Origin: Limnobacter sp. 130 | GTDB lineage: Bacteria; Pseudomonadota; Gammaproteobacteria; Burkholderiales; Burkholderiaceae_B | Length of the DNA: 64,000 bases | Assembly (NCBI RefSeq): GCF_902506325.1 | Contig: NZ_LR732330.1 | Location: 682,001-746,000, forward strand | Direction of reading: 5' to 3' | Shown here: positions 1 through 8,753 of the stretch, one piece after another | Position numbering within the stretch: the stretch's first letter is position 1 | Layout of the letters: the number at the start of each line of letters is the position of its first letter | Made by a program: the position numbers and the translations under genes | Notes under the pieces: generated by a model | Told to the model about the DNA's origin: nothing | Databases searched by the model: none | What the model saw: only the letters and a program-made list of their open reading frames with translations

Positions 1-157
1 GCATCATTGGCACCGTTGTGAGCACGCCGTACTCGAGAATTTCCTTGATACCAAGAATACCGATTGCAAACATCTCGTGCCCGAGCTGAAATGTCAGGTA
101 CTGAGACTCACCATCTTCATTGGAGGGCGCGTTGCCCCCCTCAGGCTTAAGGTTCAT
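1..157 (-). CDS. cheW: CheW-type chemotaxis coupling protein (N-terminal part, cut by window edge)
   Basis: Reading leftward from an ATG at 157, the 52 visible codons give a polar N-terminus and then YLTFQLGHEMFAIGILGIKEILEYG, the opening beta strands of a CheW domain (seen as ..TFQLG..MFAIGI..IKEIL). CheW bridges chemoreceptors to CheA in the cytoplasmic signalling array. It starts 18 nt after the receptor gene stop and follows cheA and a receptor, so it is the sixth visible gene of the operon. A GGAG lies about 9 nt upstream of the start. The rest of the protein lies outside the window, so intactness cannot be judged. Confidence 0.88.
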   Translation of the reverse strand, partial: MNLKPEGGNAPSNEDGESQYLTFQLGHEMFAIGILGIKEILEYGVLTTVPMM

Positions 158-175
158 ATTGAGTGCTCCTTGACA

Positions 176-1840
176 TCAAAACTTGGTGAACTCAGTTTCA
201 TCGGCATACGACGGCTGAGGAGAATGTACAGTGCGAACGCTTTTGACCGAGGTTGACGGTTTGCCACGGTTTGGTATCGGCTTGACAGCAGCTGCAGTGC
301 GCACCGAGGGAGACGAATTCACCAGGTGGTCCACGGAGTCCACTTTGAAGAAACTCATGGCCTGTTGCAACTGTTCAGCCTGACCGCTCATCTCTTCTGA
401 AGTAGCGGCCAGCTCCTCGCTGCTCGCTGCGTTTTGCTGAGTGATTTGATTGAGCTGCGTCATGGCTGTATTGATCTGATTGACGCCCGACGCCTGCTCT
501 GTTGACGCTGCACTAATCTCCTGAACCAAGTCAGAGGTTTTATTGATGGAGGGAACCATCTCGGCAAGTAACTTGCCAGCATTTTCGGCAACAACAACGC
601 TACTCGAAGACAGCTCACCAATTTCCTGTGCAGCAACCTGACTACGCTCTGCCAACTTTCTAACCTCCGCCGCAACCACCGCAAAGCCCTTTCCATGTTC
701 ACCAGCACGAGCGGCCTCAATTGCGGCATTCAACGCCAACAGGTTGGTCTGGTACGCGATGTCATCAATTATGCTGATGCGCTCGGCGATTTGCTTCATT
801 GCAGCCACTGTTTTTTGTACGGACTCGCCGCCTTCTGCTGCTTCACGGGCTGCCTTGCTGGCCATGCTGTCCGTTACCTTGGCGTTCTCGGTGTTTTGAT
901 TAATACTTGCGCTCATCTGTTCAATCGATGCGCTGGTTTCCTCCACGCTGGCAGCCTGCTCACTTGTTGCCTGGCTCATGGATTGAGCTGTTGCACTGAC
1001 CTCCTCTGACGCGCTTGCAAGGTTATCGGCTGAGTTACGCACCTCGCCGATAATCTTGGATAGTTTGTCCACCATGGACTTCATTGCGCCCAACAACTGC
1101 CCAGTTTCATCCTTGGAGCTTACTTCGATTGAAGCAGTTAAATCGCCGTTGGCCAATTGGTTGGCCACCTGAGCAGCCTGTGTCAGAGGTTTAGAAATAA
1201 TGCGCGCCACAAACATGGCCAACGCCAAACCCAAAGCCAACGCAGTCACCAAAACAACAATAATGGCAAGTCGGGCACTTTCGTAGGTTTCGGTACCTTT
1301 GGCTGCAGCCTGGTTGGCGCCACTGTTATTGAACTCGATAAGTTTTTCGACCGACTGCTCAAGTTGCCTAAACAAATCCAGACTGCTGGATTTGTACATT
1401 AAGCGCGCCTCATCAGCTTTCAATGCACGCGATAGCTCAATCAACCCCTTGCTATTATTCAAATAGGCCTGCCAAACCTGATTGAACTCACCCAACAGGT
1501 CACGATCCTCATCGTTGCTCATTAGTTGCTCATAAGTAGCATTGCGTGTATTGAACTCTTTGAGCGCTTGTTGCAATTGATCCTCAATCTCTTTCATGTC
1601 GCGCTCATCTTGTGCAAGAATATGGCGGCCTTCGCCTAAACGATATTGCGACATGTAATACCGCATCCCGGCAGCTGCTCGCATGCTGGGCATCCAGTTC
1701 TCACTCATGTTCACCGAAGACTGATTTACCGTTCCCAGTTGGATGATTGAGAATCCACCCATGAAGGTGGTAAGCGCCAATACGCTCAAAAAAGAAAGAA
1801 TTAATTTTTTGCTAATTTTCAAGTTGTAAAACCATTTCAT
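176..1840 (-). CDS. Methyl-accepting chemotaxis protein with periplasmic four-helix domain
   Basis: Transmembrane chemoreceptor of 554 residues. Order seen: TM1 at about residues 10-33, a periplasmic helical ligand domain of roughly 150 residues (4HB_MCP type), TM2 at about 190-215, HAMP, then a long cytoplasmic coiled coil with the receptor tip motif ([34 protein letters not shown]). No NWETF-type tail is present; the protein ends FTKF, so it has no classical CheR/CheB docking pentapeptide. I chose the ATG at 1840 because CAGGAG lies about 8 nt upstream; a longer reading to 1861 lacks such support. It sits between cheA and cheW, so it probably feeds this operon's own array. The ligand is unknown. 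Confidence 0.93.
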   Translation of the reverse strand: MKWFYNLKISKKLILSFLSVLALTTFMGGFSIIQLGTVNQSSVNMSENWMPSMRAAAGMRYYMSQYRLGEGRHILAQDERDMKEIEDQLQQALKEFNTRNATYEQLMSNDEDRDLLGEFNQVWQAYLNNSKGLIELSRALKADEARLMYKSSSLDLFRQLEQSVEKLIEFNNSGANQAAAKGTETYESARLAIIVVLVTALALGLALAMFVARIISKPLTQAAQVANQLANGDLTASIEVSSKDETGQLLGAMKSMVDKLSKIIGEVRNSADNLASASEEVSATAQSMSQATSEQAASVEETSASIEQMSASINQNTENAKVTDSMASKAAREAAEGGESVQKTVAAMKQIAERISIIDDIAYQTNLLALNAAIEAARAGEHGKGFAVVAAEVRKLAERSQVAAQEIGELSSSSVVVAENAGKLLAEMVPSINKTSDLVQEISAASTEQASGVNQINTAMTQLNQITQQNAASSEELAATSEEMSGQAEQLQQAMSFFKVDSVDHLVNSSPSVRTAAAVKPIPNRGKPSTSVKSVRTVHSPQPSYADETEFTKF

Positions 1841-1878
1841 TTTGATGCTCCTGAAGAACAATAGATATTCGGATTGAC

Positions 1879-3981
1879 TTACACCATTTGAGGCACTGCA
1901 AGGTCACTATTTATTTTTTTGTCGGGACGGTGAATGTCTTTTGTTAAAGACACTGCATCCAAAATCAGGGCCACTGATCCATCACCCAAAATGGTTGAAC
2001 CAGCAATTCCCTTCACCACACTGAACAACTTTCCAAGTGGCTTGATGACGGTCTGAAACTCGCCTTGAAGCTCATCTACCACCAAACCAAACTTGCGGTC
2101 ACCCGTGTTAATAACCACCACGTTCGCCCGTTTGGAGACACCCTCTTTCACCGAAAAGTGCTCACGTAAAAATATGAGAGGCAAAACTTCTCCACGTAGA
2201 TCCAAGTACTGCTTGCCCTTGGTTGCGGAAAACTGAGAGTCCGAAAGCTCAATACATTCTTGGACCATGTCCAAGGGAATGACGTACCGTGACTTCCCGA
2301 CAGCAACAAGAAATCCGTCGATGATTGCCAAAGTAAGCGGCAAACGAATTCGAACGGTAGTTCCTTCCGCCATCTTGCTATCAAGCTCAATCGAGCCTCG
2401 GAGTGCATCAATATTGCGCCTTACAACATCCATGCCAACGCCTCTGCCAGAAATATTGGTAATGGTCGACGCTGTAGAAAATCCAGGCTCAAAGATCAAA
2501 TTGAAGATCTCCTGATCGCTGCCTGGAGGTGCTGAGATCAATCCTTTCTCGAGCGCCTTGCTGACGATACGATCCTTGTCCAGGCCACGGCCATCGTCGG
2601 TGATTTCGATGACGATATTCCCGGACTCGTGGTACGCATTCAGATGGACCGAACCCTTGACTGGCTTTCTCGCGTCTTGGCGCTCTTGCGGAGATTCAAT
2701 ACCGTGATCCATTGCATTTCGAATCAGATGCATCAATGGATCACCGATTTTTTCGATCACTGTTTTGTCGAGTTCTGTTTCGCCGCCGCTGATTTTGAGT
2801 TCGATCTGTTTGCCCAACTCTTTGCTTACATCACGTACAACCCGCTGATACCTGTTGAAGGTGTCGCCTATTGGAATCATCCGCAACTTAAGAGCACCGT
2901 CTCGGATGTGCTCAACCAAGGAGGAAATGCTTGACGTTGCTTCAAACAAAAGATCGTTTTTACAACTCTTCGCAAGCAGCGATGCACCAGCGCCTGCAAT
3001 GACCAACTCACCAACCAGATTAATCAAGCTGTCCAGCTTCTCGGCATGTACACGTACATACTGAGAATCTTTAGAACCAACAGACCCTGACGACATGTTT
3101 TTCAACAGCGAAGCTGGCTGTGGTGATTGGCTCGAAGTTGCTGGATCTACTTGCGCACTAGCGGTCACATCTTCACCGCAAATCAAATCGCTCAGTAAAT
3201 ATTCTTGTGGCTTGCTCTGTTCTACCGCAAACGCTTGAGTAACATTGATTACTGAACAGTCTGCAATAAAGTCGAATGTCTCCAGGATATCTTCCTTGGA
3301 ACACAGGGTCCGCAACTGAATATCCGCTGCCCAATAACAATCTTCTGGATCGAACTCTTCAAGGGCTGGCATGTCTACCACTCGACTCTCCACCCGGGTG
3401 ACTTCGCCCTTGCGGGTTAAAGCATTCACAAATGAAACGGGGTCCATTCCAAATCGAAATACCTCGCGTCCAAACACAACAGATATACGCCAAGATACTG
3501 CCTCATCTGCAACACTACCCGTGTTGATGATGGCGGCTGGCTGCGATGTAGACACTCCACAGGGATCCGGCAAATCGCCTCCAAAATCCGATATTTCCTT
3601 CAATTGCTCCAGTAGTGACGCACCGTTACTGTTCAAATCCTCTGCTGTGGATTCACCATCAGTGCCAGCGGCTTCCACCAACCTTGCAATGTGATCTCTA
3701 CACGAGAGTAGCAATGCGATCTTGCGCTCATTCATGCACAACGATCCTCCTCGCAGTCGATCCAGCATGTCTTCCACCACGTGGGTAAAAGAGACGATTT
3801 CATCAAACCCAAATAATCCAGCAGAACCCTTGATGGTGTGTGCTGCCCTGAAAATTGCGTCAATGAGCTCCTGATTGCGCAGGTCTGATTCCATCTTTAA
3901 CAAACACTCTTCCATGTCCTCAAGCAGCTCCCGAGACTCAATAAAAAATGTTTGCAGCACTGCGTCTAGATTTATGCTCAT
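1879..3981 (-). CDS. cheA: Chemotaxis histidine kinase CheA
   Basis: Hybrid-less CheA of 700 residues that autophosphorylates and passes phosphate to CheY-type regulators. Domains seen: N-terminal Hpt with phospho-acceptor His48 in [14 protein letters not shown]; a variable middle region; the dimerisation helices near 310-380; an HATPase domain with N box [13 protein letters not shown]1 box DDGRGLD and G2 box [11 protein letters not shown]; and a C-terminal CheW-like regulatory domain ([20 protein letters not shown]). All catalytic boxes look intact. The start is 3 nt after the STAS gene stop, so the two are probably translationally linked. No receiver domain is fused. Confidence 0.95.
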   Translation of the reverse strand: MSINLDAVLQTFFIESRELLEDMEECLLKMESDLRNQELIDAIFRAAHTIKGSAGLFGFDEIVSFTHVVEDMLDRLRGGSLCMNERKIALLLSCRDHIARLVEAAGTDGESTAEDLNSNGASLLEQLKEISDFGGDLPDPCGVSTSQPAAIINTGSVADEAVSWRISVVFGREVFRFGMDPVSFVNALTRKGEVTRVESRVVDMPALEEFDPEDCYWAADIQLRTLCSKEDILETFDFIADCSVINVTQAFAVEQSKPQEYLLSDLICGEDVTASAQVDPATSSQSPQPASLLKNMSSGSVGSKDSQYVRVHAEKLDSLINLVGELVIAGAGASLLAKSCKNDLLFEATSSISSLVEHIRDGALKLRMIPIGDTFNRYQRVVRDVSKELGKQIELKISGGETELDKTVIEKIGDPLMHLIRNAMDHGIESPQERQDARKPVKGSVHLNAYHESGNIVIEITDDGRGLDKDRIVSKALEKGLISAPPGSDQEIFNLIFEPGFSTASTITNISGRGVGMDVVRRNIDALRGSIELDSKMAEGTTVRIRLPLTLAIIDGFLVAVGKSRYVIPLDMVQECIELSDSQFSATKGKQYLDLRGEVLPLIFLREHFSVKEGVSKRANVVVINTGDRKFGLVVDELQGEFQTVIKPLGKLFSVVKGIAGSTILGDGSVALILDAVSLTKDIHRPDKKINSDLAVPQMV

Positions 3982-3984
3982 GAT

Positions 3985-4296
3985 TCACCTCACGTAGGAA
4001 GTCAGGCCAAACGAGCGTTCAAACTCGCAGCGTGAGAAGATTGGCGTGACTGCTGCCCCCAGGTGAATCACATCCAATTGGATGTCCCGGGCACTCATTT
4101 CTTTTTTCAGCGCAACCAACAGCTGCAACCCTGAGGTATCCATCTCCTCTATATCGCGCAGATCAAGACTGACACGCGTGGCAAACTCAAGCGCTTTTTG
4201 CACCTGCTCCTTGATTGACGCAATGTTGTAAATATTTAAATCTCCGCTGAAAGACAACTCGACCGCATGGTTGACATCCCTTATGGTTAAAGACAT
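3985..4296 (-). CDS. STAS-domain protein (anti-sigma-factor-antagonist type) in chemosensory operon
   Basis: A 103-residue single STAS domain. The signature DLRDIEEMDTSGLQLLVAL holds the D-T-S-G-L loop whose serine is the phosphorylation site in SpoIIAA-like proteins. An ATG at 4296 is preceded by AAGGAG at 7 nt; a longer reading to 4377 would overlap the cheY-like gene by 67 nt and is rejected. STAS genes sit in several alternative chemosensory operons, where they may set array output or couple to other partners. No cognate SpoIIAB-type kinase is visible in the window, so the partner is open. Confidence 0.87.
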   Translation of the reverse strand: MSLTIRDVNHAVELSFSGDLNIYNIASIKEQVQKALEFATRVSLDLRDIEEMDTSGLQLLVALKKEMSARDIQLDVIHLGAAVTPIFSRCEFERSFGLTSYVR

Positions 4297-4310
4297 GTTG
4301 AACTCCTTGT

Positions 4311-4679
4311 TTAAGGCAAAATAAGTTTGGATACTGCGCTTAACATCTGTGCCGGCTGAAAGGGCTTGATTACCCATGCCTTTGCACCAGCGGCTTGTCC
4401 CTCGGCCTTTTTGGAGTCCTGACTTTCTGTGGTCAGCATAATCACAGGCATAAATTTGAATTCAGGCAATTTTTTTAACTCCTTAACCAGCGTGATACCG
4501 TCCATCCCGGGCATGTTCACATCACTGATTACCAAATGAATTTTCTTGCCCTTGATTTTTTGAAGTGCATCATTTCCATCGGATGCCTCCAGCACGTCGT
4601 AACCTTCAGATTTAAGCGTCATAGAAACCACCTGGCGAATCGTGTTGGAATCATCCACCACCATGATTGTTTTTGGCAT
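4311..4679 (-). CDS. cheY: CheY-like single-domain response regulator
   Basis: A 122-residue stand-alone receiver. Acidic pair Asp9-Asp10 (MVVDDSNTIR), phospho-acceptor Asp53 in ISDVNMPGMDG, the switch Thr in MLTTES and Lys in VIKPF are all present. It should take phosphate from the CheA encoded two genes downstream. The ATG at 4679 is preceded by AAGGAG at 9 nt, which fixes the start; an upstream Met at 4697 would overlap the receptor gene. No output domain, so it acts by protein contact (flagellar motor or another target). Confidence 0.93.
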   Translation of the reverse strand: MPKTIMVVDDSNTIRQVVSMTLKSEGYDVLEASDGNDALQKIKGKKIHLVISDVNMPGMDGITLVKELKKLPEFKFMPVIMLTTESQDSKKAEGQAAGAKAWVIKPFQPAQMLSAVSKLILP

Positions 4680-4693
4680 TTGAGTTATCTCCT

Positions 4694-5884
4694 TCAAAAA
4701 AAAGTGACATCTTGCTTGGGTGAAGACGCCGATCCACTTCCCTGGTGAATCTCTCTTTGCTCACGCATCGCATATTGAGTACTTAGCATTGAGAGCCACT
4801 CACTCTTTTGACGTGGCTTAAATAGAGGATCCCGGGACAACACTTGCTGGGTCTCGTTTGAAAATTCGAGAATGCTGGACTCGACTAAACCCAGAATTTG
4901 ATTGACACGATCTTGGAATTGCAGAGACACGATCAGATTTGAGATGTCCGTCTGGGTCTTCAGGCCACTTTCCTTCAAACGACGGGACGCGAGCACCAAG
5001 GCTTCACAAGATTGCCCTAAGTCATCGAGTACGATTTCCACTTTGTTGCTGGACTCATTGAGCATTGCTTGATCTGACTCGGCACTGAGCTCCGATGCGT
5101 GAATCACCTCGCGAATGGAGTTATTGATCAGTTCGACAGATTTGGACATGTTCTTGCCGGTTTCGCTGGACTGATTTGACAGTGCGCGAACTTCCTCGGC
5201 CACTACGGCAAATCCCCGTCCTGACTCCCCTGCCCTTGCTGCTTCGATTGCAGCATTCAACGCCAACAGGTTCGTTCTTCCAGCAATAGCACTGGCCTGT
5301 GAAGCCATTTTGTTCAACGAATCCACATGGCTGCTGAGTCCACGAATCTTTTCGATTAGCTTGGATCGCTCGAGCAGGATTCTGTCCAGCGTCGCGGACA
5401 GATCCCGCATTTTTGTATTGCTGTCAGTGATTGTTTCAACAATATTTCTGTCGCTAGCGGTGCCAGACTCATCGGCCTTGATGATATTGTCGAGCTCCGA
5501 ACTGATCTCGAAAAACTCCGAATTGAGCTCTACAATCGCTTCCTCGCATTTGGATCTTGCGAGCTTGATATTCTCGGACCAAAGACTCCCCAACGACTGC
5601 ATGTTCTCGACAATCACGGTGAGATTGGCAGAGAAACTCGGAGCCAAATCAGAAGCCTCTGAATCCATTACCAGGACAGCAGCGGTTGCCGCGCTTTGCG
5701 TGTTTAGCCGCGCTAAAAATGCAAAAACCAATAAAATTGAAGCTGCAATCAAAGATGCTACAAAATAATATTGACCGGCAAATAAATAACCGCAAAAAAA
5801 CAAACCAATACCGAGTAGTAAATTAATTATTACTTTTATAGTAAATTTACTATTAATTGATAATTTTTGGTCTTCGACGCCCAT
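4694..5884 (-). CDS. Methyl-accepting chemotaxis-type signalling protein without periplasmic sensor or HAMP
   Basis: First gene of the chemosensory operon, 396 residues. Two hydrophobic segments (about residues 15-35 and 38-58) are separated by only a few residues, so there is no periplasmic ligand domain. No HAMP is recognisable. The cytoplasmic part carries the receptor tip motif [31 protein letters not shown]. The tail ends in a flexible Ser/Gly/Lys stretch without a NWETF motif. The ATG at 5884 has GAGAGGA 5-7 nt upstream; an 11-residue longer reading is less likely. The architecture suggests sensing within or near the membrane, or signalling through a partner protein. The ligand is unknown. 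Confidence 0.87.
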   Translation of the reverse strand: MGVEDQKLSINSKFTIKVIINLLLGIGLFFCGYLFAGQYYFVASLIAASILLVFAFLARLNTQSAATAAVLVMDSEASDLAPSFSANLTVIVENMQSLGSLWSENIKLARSKCEEAIVELNSEFFEISSELDNIIKADESGTASDRNIVETITDSNTKMRDLSATLDRILLERSKLIEKIRGLSSHVDSLNKMASQASAIAGRTNLLALNAAIEAARAGESGRGFAVVAEEVRALSNQSSETGKNMSKSVELINNSIREVIHASELSAESDQAMLNESSNKVEIVLDDLGQSCEALVLASRRLKESGLKTQTDISNLIVSLQFQDRVNQILGLVESSILEFSNETQQVLSRDPLFKPRQKSEWLSMLSTQYAMREQREIHQGSGSASSPKQDVTFF

Positions 5885-6453
5885 CACGTCCTCTCTCAAT
5901 ATCACGCAGGAAGACACAATAGATTATTAACTTAGGACGTAACATAACCAGTTACGGCAGGGACTCACTCGTGGGGGGGGGATTTAAATGAACGGTGGAA
6001 TTTATTTTTAATAATTTTTACAACAAAATATAAAAAACCAAAAAAATCAATGTTTTTAATTTTATAAAAACAATTTTATATTTAAAATTTTTCTATAAAA
6101 AACAACAATTTATAATTGTTTTTTTTAAAAACTATTATTGCGCTAACATTACAAAAAAACATTAATTTTACGAAAACTGTATGATCAATAACCATATAAT
6201 TATTATCATAATTACGATTACGCATTATAAAAAAATTCAAACAAATTGACATTTTCCGGCTCAATAGTTAAAAACCATTAATAATGGTTAAAAAACATTA
6301 ACAATTAAATAATAGCCACATCAACAATTCAAATTTTTATCTTGCGTACACTTGAATCGAAACACAATAAAAAGGAAAGCGACAAAAGGGTAATCAGCCA
6401 CAACCTTCAAACTTCGCATACCCTTACGCCGAGCGTGAAGGCGAAGCATCAGA
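5885..6453. other. AT-rich intergenic region upstream of the chemosensory operon
   Basis: 569 nt without a credible gene. The part from about 5990 to 6350 is dominated by A/T runs, far richer in A+T than the neighbours. It holds a G9 run at 5973-5981, about 90 nt upstream of the first receptor start, and an inverted repeat AACCATT-AAT-AATGGTT at 6273-6289. A 60-codon open frame at 6082-6264 has Asn/Lys/Phe-rich composition expected by chance and no ribosome site. Promoter for the operon presumably lies here; I could not fix a convincing -35/-10 pair. AT-rich spacers of this kind are usual binding places for H-NS-type proteins (inference). Confidence 0.6.
6412..6446 (-). terminator. Candidate hairpin downstream of the sterol-desaturase gene
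   Basis: Nested inverted repeat: outer arms CTTCGC (6412-6417) and GCGAAG (6441-6446), inner arms CTTACGC (6423-6429) and GCGTGAAG (6433-6440) around a CGA loop. It lies 8 nt past the stop of the minus-strand gene. There is no clean U tract after it, so termination is only a guess. Confidence 0.35.
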
Positions 6454-7320
6454 TCACTTATTCTCATCGTAAATAGTGCCACCAAACCGCAAGGCAGAAT
6501 CGTCACGCTTTGAATGCAACACGGGATAAAACATTTGGTGCGCCCAGTGTTCCTGCCCGTGAATGCGATCGTCCATCAAACCGATGTGTTCAGGGTACTT
6601 GCGCGTGATGTGGGCCGTGCCAAAAATAACGTCCCACAAAAAAAGCATGTTGCCGAAGTTGCCGGTGTAGTTTCCAATGCCATCTTTGTTAGTAAGTGCA
6701 TGGTGAGCCCAGTGCGTGGCGGGTGTTGAAATGGTGCGCTCAACAACCCACATCACCGGTTGCAATGCCTTGATTTTGTAAAGTGGTTCGTCCCAACGCC
6801 AAGAGCAATGCGCCCCCAAAATGATGGTCAGCTTCAGGGTTAAATAACTGGCGTACACCCAGCCGCCAAACCCCAAGAACAACAAGACACCGGCAATCCA
6901 CAGGCCAGGCATCATCAGGTAATAAAAAAAGTTGTTGCGAAAAGTCATGCGTACACTCATGTACTGCGCAGAATGGTGGGCACGGTGCAAAGGCCACAAC
7001 AACGGCGAATGCGAAGCCCGGTGCCACAGGTATTGCGTTAAATCATCGCCCAACAACAACACGCCAAACATGGCCCACCAGGGCCAGTCAGCCCAAATGC
7101 CCTGCCACTGCGCAAACCAGGCCTCGCCGAGCTGTTGAGTTGTGAAAATTGCCAAAGGCTGCGACACAGCCACCACACTGATAAACACAAGCAAGTCCAG
7201 TTTGGTGTCATTCGCCGTGGCATTCACCGTGGTTTGGTAGCGACGCGTGGCGAACTCCATCAAGGCAAAGCCTGCAATGGCAATCAAAATCAGTACGTTC
7301 TGAAATTCCGAGATTTGCAT
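6454..7320 (-). CDS. Sterol desaturase / fatty acid hydroxylase family membrane protein
   Basis: Integral membrane di-iron oxygenase family, 288 residues. Hydrophobic segments lie near residues 8-25, 45-60, 80-100, 125-165. The histidine clusters that bind the two irons are visible: WHRASH (about 102-107), HRAHHS (about 115-120) and THWAHH with nearby H/N residues (about 205-210). The enzyme probably hydroxylates or desaturates a lipid; the substrate cannot be read from sequence. The start ATG at 7320 has no strong ribosome site. Its upstream region contains a decayed copy of a lysR promoter and 5' end, which suggests it once had a divergent LysR-type regulator. Confidence 0.87.
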   Translation of the reverse strand: MQISEFQNVLILIAIAGFALMEFATRRYQTTVNATANDTKLDLLVFISVVAVSQPLAIFTTQQLGEAWFAQWQGIWADWPWWAMFGVLLLGDDLTQYLWHRASHSPLLWPLHRAHHSAQYMSVRMTFRNNFFYYLMMPGLWIAGVLLFLGFGGWVYASYLTLKLTIILGAHCSWRWDEPLYKIKALQPVMWVVERTISTPATHWAHHALTNKDGIGNYTGNFGNMLFLWDVIFGTAHITRKYPEHIGLMDDRIHGQEHWAHQMFYPVLHSKRDDSALRFGGTIYDENK

Positions 7321-7357
7321 GATGGATCCGCATGGTTCAACGATGCAGTGAATCTAA

Positions 7358-7451
7358 CCTTGTACTGCAAATACGTCCAATGCATAATTAATGCACTTTC
7401 AATGCAACAACTGCATTGTTATGAATTTAAACCAGCGGAATATTTGCAGGC
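7358..7451 (+). repeat. Copy 1 of a duplicated lysR upstream/start region
   Basis: From CCTTGTACTG at 7358 the sequence aligns without gaps over 63 nt to the region before the lysR start at 18250-18312 (46 of 63 positions match by my hand count). It then matches 14 nt exactly from ATG onward (ATGAATTTAAACCA) and continues with one deleted base. The distance from CCTTG to ATG is identical in both copies. The shared motif GCATAATnAAT..ATGCA may be the LysR operator. Confidence 0.75.
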
Positions 7452-7452
7452 A
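7421..7452 (+). pseudogene. Relic 5' end of a lysR gene
   Basis: Begins MNLNQ like the intact LysR at 18313, then a 1-nt deletion after codon 5 shifts the frame, and similarity fades after about 32 nt. The residual frame stops at 7513 after 30 codons. It is divergent from the sterol-desaturase gene with 100 nt between starts, the classical placement of a LysR regulator next to its target. Seen: the alignment. Inferred: loss of the rest of the gene by rearrangement. Confidence 0.65.
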
Positions 7453-7543
7453 CCCAATCACGGGTACAACGTTGCAGATTGAGTGTTCTGAAAAATACTC
7501 GTTCGCACCATGACGTTTCGTGGCACTGTGATTCAATCAGTAT

Positions 7544-7582
7544 CGTCATAATTATTGACGTATACTTATCAAAAAATACAAT
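7544..7582 (+). promoter_or_regulatory. Candidate sigma70 promoter and operator for the acylase gene
   Basis: TTGACG (7555-7560), 16-nt spacer, TACAAT (7577-7582), 57 nt upstream of the acylase start. An inverted repeat with arms CGTCA (7544-7548) and TGACG (7556-7560) overlaps the -35 box, as expected for a repressor site. No regulator gene is adjacent apart from the relic lysR. Confidence 0.5.
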
Positions 7583-7638
7583 GAAACCATGAGTCAGGGC
7601 ATTTTCATCATCGTCGTGAAACGAAGGAGAATGCGGTT

Positions 7639-8700
7639 ATGTTGTTCAATAAAAAAGTTTTGTCACTGGTGTTGGGCGCGTGCATCATAGGTTCGGCGGC
7701 ACTGTCCCCGACAGCTCAAGCATGCACCCGAATGGTGTACATCGGTCCGGACAATACAGTGTTGACAGGAAGAAGCATGGACTTCTCCATCGACATACCA
7801 GCAAACCTTTGGATATTTCCGCGAGATATGGAACGCAATGGTGAGGTTGGACCCAATTCAATCACCTGGCGATCCAAATACGGCAGTGTTGCGGCCAGCT
7901 CTTGGGATATTTCCACACCAGACGGCATGAATGAAAAAGGATTGGTCGCCAACATGCTTTGGTTGGTTGCATCTGAATATCCGAAATTCGACGTCAAGGG
8001 TAAAAAGAAAGGATTGACCATTTCTGCGTGGGGACAATACGCGCTGGACAATTTCGCAACCGTTGATGAAGCAGTCAAATTTTTCAAACAGGATAAATTT
8101 GCAATCGTCTCCGATTTCATTCCGGGCACCGACAAATTCACGACTGTGCATCTCTCGCTCTCTGATGCAACAGGCGACAGCGCGATTTTTGAATACATCG
8201 GCGGGAAGCTGACAATTCATCACGACCGAAACCATCGAGTCATGACCAATGACCCGCCCTATGATCAACAAATTGCCATCAAGGGCTACTGGGAAAGCAT
8301 TCCTGGGCAAGTCTTCCTGCCCGGTACCTCCAAAGCATCGGACCGCTTTGTTCGTGCATCGTATTACCTCAACATGATCCCGCAAACCAGCGATCCAAAA
8401 ATTGCTGCAGCAAGTGTGTTCAGTGTGGTGCGCAATGTCTCGGTGCCCTACGGGATCGGCACCCCCGACCAACCACACCTGTCGAACACACGCTGGAGAG
8501 TAGTGGCCGATCAGCGCAATCTGATCTACTACTTCGAGAATGTTCTCAATCCGAATGTGGTCTGGGTCGATCTCAAGAAAGTCAACTTTGAGAACAAGGC
8601 AGGCGTTCGCAAGCTGACGCTGGATAAAGGTCAAACCTATGCGGGCGAAAGCAGCTCCTTTTTCGAACCATCCGCGCCTTTGAAATTTCAGGGACTTTAA
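7639..8700 (+). CDS. Secreted Ntn-hydrolase of the choloylglycine hydrolase / penicillin V acylase family
   Basis: Exported amidase of 353 residues. A Sec signal peptide (about 1-28) ends TAQA, directly before Cys29. Cleavage would leave Cys as the N-terminal nucleophile. Counting from that Cys, Arg17 and Asp20 (TGRSMDF) fall at the family's conserved active-site positions; the Asn of VMTNDP and the Arg of DRFVRASYYL match the remaining catalytic residues. Gram-negative members hydrolyse penicillin V and often N-acyl-homoserine lactones; true bile-salt activity is less likely in this setting (inference). AAGGAG lies 9 nt before the ATG. The efflux operon starts 53 nt downstream and could be cotranscribed. 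Confidence 0.9.
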   Translation: MLFNKKVLSLVLGACIIGSAALSPTAQACTRMVYIGPDNTVLTGRSMDFSIDIPANLWIFPRDMERNGEVGPNSITWRSKYGSVAASSWDISTPDGMNEKGLVANMLWLVASEYPKFDVKGKKKGLTISAWGQYALDNFATVDEAVKFFKQDKFAIVSDFIPGTDKFTTVHLSLSDATGDSAIFEYIGGKLTIHHDRNHRVMTNDPPYDQQIAIKGYWESIPGQVFLPGTSKASDRFVRASYYLNMIPQTSDPKIAAASVFSVVRNVSVPYGIGTPDQPHLSNTRWRVVADQRNLIYYFENVLNPNVVWVDLKKVNFENKAGVRKLTLDKGQTYAGESSSFFEPSAPLKFQGL

Positions 8701-8753
8701 TCATCAAATAGTCAGCCACTTAATCAAACCCAGTCAAATACCAGCGAGGTTGT

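Noticed and set aside
6082-6264. Short minus-strand frame in the AT-rich spacer
   Set aside because: Composition follows the A/T runs, no ribosome site and no recognisable motif.
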